Positions 62,020 through 64,000 of a stretch of 64,000 bases of DNA are shown here, piece after piece (the first letter of the stretch is position 1; every line of letters starts with the position of its first letter). The translations under genes and the position numbers were made by a program. Origin of the DNA: Caldilineae bacterium (GTDB taxonomy: Bacteria; Chloroflexota; Anaerolineae; JAAEKA01). The stretch lies in contig JACKBK010000002.1 in the NCBI GenBank assembly GCA_020634555.1, forward strand, positions 124,001 through 188,000, written 5' to 3'. Below the pieces are notes generated by a model. It saw only the letters and a program-made list of their open reading frames with translations, had not been told where the DNA came from and searched no databases.

Positions 62020-63216
62020 CTATAACTCCATCTCATACATCCGATACGTCTTGTACAGCATCCCGCCCAGGTTCTGGATGAGACGGTTCATCTCGACGTT
62101 GTTGGCCAGGATCCAACTTCCTTCCATGCAGCGGTAGCCACTTTCCATGGCCGATTTGGCGGTTTCGTAGATCAGCACGCCGTCTGCCCCCAGATGGCGG
62201 TACTCGGGCAGCACACCTAGCGCCCAAACCCGCGCCCAGGTGATCTTGTTCTGATAACGCAGCGCCTGGATGATGCCAAACGGGAAAAGACGACCTTTCA
62301 TCTTCTTGAGAACGAAGTTGGCGTCGGGCAAAGTCAGCGCCATGCCAATGGTCTTGTCCTCGATCTCGACAAAGAAGACCAGATTGGGATCGAGAATCTG
62401 CTTCATCTCGGCTGCGTAGTGGTCCAGCTCGTGGTCGGTGATGGGAACAGCGCCCCAGTTGGCCTCCCATGCTGCCCGGTAGATGATCTTGACCTTCTCG
62501 ACCTCGTTGTCCCAGTCCTTCATATCCATCTTGCGCAGGGTCAGATTGCCGCGCTGCTTCAGCTTTTCCATCACCCGAACGAGCTTAGGTGGCAGGTTTT
62601 CGACCTTGCCGCCATACTGGGCAATCATGTCCCACTTGTAGGCGTACAAGTCCATCACCCCCTTCAATCCGTAAACCTCGACCAATTCGGGGTAATAAGG
62701 TGGGTTGTAGGGCATCAGAATCCGCGGCTCATCGTTGAAGCCATCGACAAGCAACCCAACCTCATCGGTCATGGTAAACGTCGCCGGGCCGCGCATCCCG
62801 TTGTAGCCTTGCCCGCGCAGCCAGCCCGCTGCAGCATCCAGCAAAGCATCGGCGACTTCGTGGCTGTTGATGCACTCGAACAGGCCGAAGAAGCCGATCT
62901 TGTCGTTGTGGGTCTCGTTGTGCCGCGGGTTGATCACCGCGGCGATGGTGCCCACGTCCTGCTCCATGCCGCCGGTGATGGTTCCCTTGGGCGTGTTCTC
63001 CGGAATGACCAGCGCTTCGGCCACGAAATAAGCGACCTTGAGGTATTCAAACGAGGGGTTCTTCGCTGGGTCGAGAAACTTCTTGCGGTCACCGATCAGC
63101 GGCGGCACCCAGTAGGGATCGCTCTTGTGCAGCTTGAATGCGAACTTGACCAGGCGACTGCGGTCCGAGGCCTTGTTGGGATCAAGCTGAGTGATCCTGA
63201 GGTTATGGATAGGCAT
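62020..63216 (-). CDS. GNAT-like acetyltransferase-fold protein, large form
   Basis: 398 residues, well-behaved and soluble. The second half carries acetyltransferase features ('NLVFFVEIEDKTIGMALTLP', 'WALGVLPEYRHLGADGVLIY', 'SWILANNVEMNRLIQNLGG', 'YKTYRMYEMEL'). The first half ('FKLHKSDPYWVPPLIGDRKK', 'FGLFECINSHEVADALLDAA', 'GPATFTMTDEVGLLVDGFND') is a conserved partner domain also with a GNAT-like fold. This two-lobed family is widespread in Chloroflexota and other phyla without a known substrate. Confidence 0.82.
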   Translation of the reverse strand: MPIHNLRITQLDPNKASDRSRLVKFAFKLHKSDPYWVPPLIGDRKKFLDPAKNPSFEYLKVAYFVAEALVIPENTPKGTITGGMEQDVGTIAAVINPRHNETHNDKIGFFGLFECINSHEVADALLDAAAGWLRGQGYNGMRGPATFTMTDEVGLLVDGFNDEPRILMPYNPPYYPELVEVYGLKGVMDLYAYKWDMIAQYGGKVENLPPKLVRVMEKLKQRGNLTLRKMDMKDWDNEVEKVKIIYRAAWEANWGAVPITDHELDHYAAEMKQILDPNLVFFVEIEDKTIGMALTLPDANFVLKKMKGRLFPFGIIQALRYQNKITWARVWALGVLPEYRHLGADGVLIYETAKSAMESGYRCMEGSWILANNVEMNRLIQNLGGMLYKTYRMYEMEL

Positions 63217-63311
63217 GAGGTGCTCCTTCGGGATGTGCTCTGGACAAACCCGGGACGGCAGATATAATTCCTGTCGAAGCGGTTGCCTGCGGGTACGTAA
63301 ACGTGTGATGG

Positions 63312-63330
63312 CTCGACTTCCGAAGTCGAG
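63312..63330. repeat. Perfect palindrome CTCGACTTC-C-GAAGTCGAG
   Basis: Nine-base arms around a single base. It lies between the divergent acetyltransferase-like gene and the small cysteine protein. The core GACTTCCGAAGTC is shared with the element at 49915-50046. Confidence 0.7.
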
Positions 63331-63353
63331 TGTTGAGCAAGTAACTCTGTACT

Positions 63354-63596
63354 ATGTCTCGACTACGAACTGTGTATCTACGCCTGCGCGGCAGCTCCTG
63401 TGACAACTGCGCCTTCGCCGACACCTTTCGCAGCAACGGCGACGGCCAGGTCACCCGGCTGCACACCTACTGCCGCGCCCCGCAGTCGCCGCACTTCAAC
63501 CGGCCCGCGCCGGCTGAGCGCCTGTGCCATTGGTGGCAACCCGGGGATGGCTCGTCGCAACCGCCAGAGGTTGGCGATCCAACGTTGACGGCGTAA
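63354..63596 (+). CDS. Small cysteine-containing protein, possible metal-binding
   Basis: 80 residues: 'SSCDNCAFADTF', then 'LHTYCRAPQSP' and 'RLCHWWQPGD' give a CxxC-C-C layout like small rubredoxin-like hypotheticals. Its 3' third overlaps the 3' end of the metallophosphoesterase gene on the other strand by about 100 bases, so either this gene or the tail of that one may be shorter. No ribosome site is convincing. Confidence 0.5.
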   Translation: MSRLRTVYLRLRGSSCDNCAFADTFRSNGDGQVTRLHTYCRAPQSPHFNRPAPAERLCHWWQPGDGSSQPPEVGDPTLTA

Positions 63597-64000
63597 TCTC
63601 TAACAGCGCCACCTCCGGCCGGCAGTTGAAGCGCAATCGCACGCCCTCACCCAGGCCGCGGCCGATGTAGGTCTGCGTCCGGCCGTACATAAACCATCCG
63701 TGAGTCCGGCGGCGCGGGATATGGGTGCCCTGGGTGTGCAGCGCGCCCAACAGCGGGATCAGCACCTGCCCTCCGTGGACGTGGCCGCCAAACGCCAGAT
63801 CGAACCCGTGCAATCGCTCGTCCAGCATGTGGTCGGGGTTATGGAACAGCAAAATACGCAGCGCGCCGCTGTCATAGGGCGGCGCATCGGCCAGAGCGGC
63901 GTCGATGTCCGGCGTCCCTTCCATCAGATCGTCCACGCCCGCCAGCCAAACATCCGTGTCGCCGTCGGTCACGCGTACGCTGCTGTTGTCCAACACGGTG
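63496..64000 (-). CDS. Metallophosphoesterase, truncated by window edge
   Basis: The C-terminal part of a calcineurin-like phosphoesterase of the YaeI/UDP-diacylglucosamine-hydrolase-related type. Visible are 'ILLFHNPDHMLDERLHGFDL' with the HNPD metal motif, 'AFGGHVHGGQVLIPLLGALH' (GHxHGGQ), 'GWFMYGRTQTYIGRGLGEGV' and 'RLRFNCRPEVALLEIT'. The N-terminal metal ligands (DxH, GD) lie beyond base 64000. The last 30 or so residues past the conserved end are unconserved and overlap the small cysteine gene. Confidence 0.88.
   Translation of the reverse strand, partial: TVLDNSSVRVTDGDTDVWLAGVDDLMEGTPDIDAALADAPPYDSGALRILLFHNPDHMLDERLHGFDLAFGGHVHGGQVLIPLLGALHTQGTHIPRRRTHGWFMYGRTQTYIGRGLGEGVRLRFNCRPEVALLEITPSTLDRQPLAVATSHPRVATNGTGAQPARAG

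Overview
The window looks like a chromosomal segment of a GC-rich, aerobic Chloroflexota bacterium (Caldilineae/Anaerolineae-like). This is inferred from gene content, not from a marker gene. The clues are an A2-type cytochrome c oxidase with a cytochrome-c-fused subunit II, many lipoproteins built from META, NBR1-type Ig and Gmad2 domains, a glycine-rich beta-helix protein ending in 'YLPLIARR', a mevalonate kinase beside a UbiD-family decarboxylase, and many heptad and hairpin repeats between genes. No rRNA, tRNA, CRISPR array or intact insertion sequence was recognised.

Layout. 0.3-7.4 kb (minus strand): a phenylacetyl-CoA epoxidase cluster, read as paaA, a double-domain paaB, paaC, paaD, a degenerate 3-hydroxyacyl-CoA dehydrogenase, an EthD-like protein and a paaG-like hydratase/isomerase, with an Xaa-Pro aminopeptidase at the end. 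paaE, paaK and paaZ are not in the window. 7.8-8.8 kb: a coiled-coil membrane protein. 9.0-19.8 kb (minus strand): an aa3/caa3-type oxidase locus, read as a receiver-like protein, ctaC, ctaD, subunits IV and III, ctaG, a FixH/YtkA-like protein, SURF1, SCO1, a YtkA lipoprotein, a polyferredoxin and ctaB. Covarying hairpins sit at several gene junctions. 20.0-24.3 kb: an iron-uptake locus (FTR1 permease and imelysin/EfeO lipoprotein) divergent from a DtxR-family regulator.

24.6-41.9 kb (plus strand): a cell-surface region. It holds a beta-helix protein, an Ada alkylation-response protein, a solute-binding/NBR1-Ig/META fusion, a holin-like/phosphatase membrane fusion, a RibD-like reductase, a LysM-Gmad2 protein, a two-repeat lipoprotein, a PA14 protein and a four-META lipoprotein. 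42.2-42.9 kb: a HicAB toxin-antitoxin pair whose promoter carries an inverted repeat and appears leaderless.

43.0-52.2 kb (minus strand): housekeeping genes recN, a TPR/zinc-binding membrane protein, nadK, hisS (probable TTG start), murJ, a queA homologue and an SDR oxidoreductase. 52.4-64.0 kb: a membrane-anchored MutS-like ATPase, a CsaA-like protein, a MOSC protein, a NarL/NarX-type two-component pair, mevalonate kinase plus UbiD-like decarboxylase, a ribbon-helix-helix/retropepsin pair, thpR, a LOG-like protein, a large acetyltransferase-like protein, a small cysteine protein and a truncated metallophosphoesterase.

The best leads for something undescribed are the covarying intercistronic hairpins of the oxidase locus, the mevalonate kinase/UbiD pair, the ribbon-helix-helix/retropepsin pair, and the multi-domain surface proteins.
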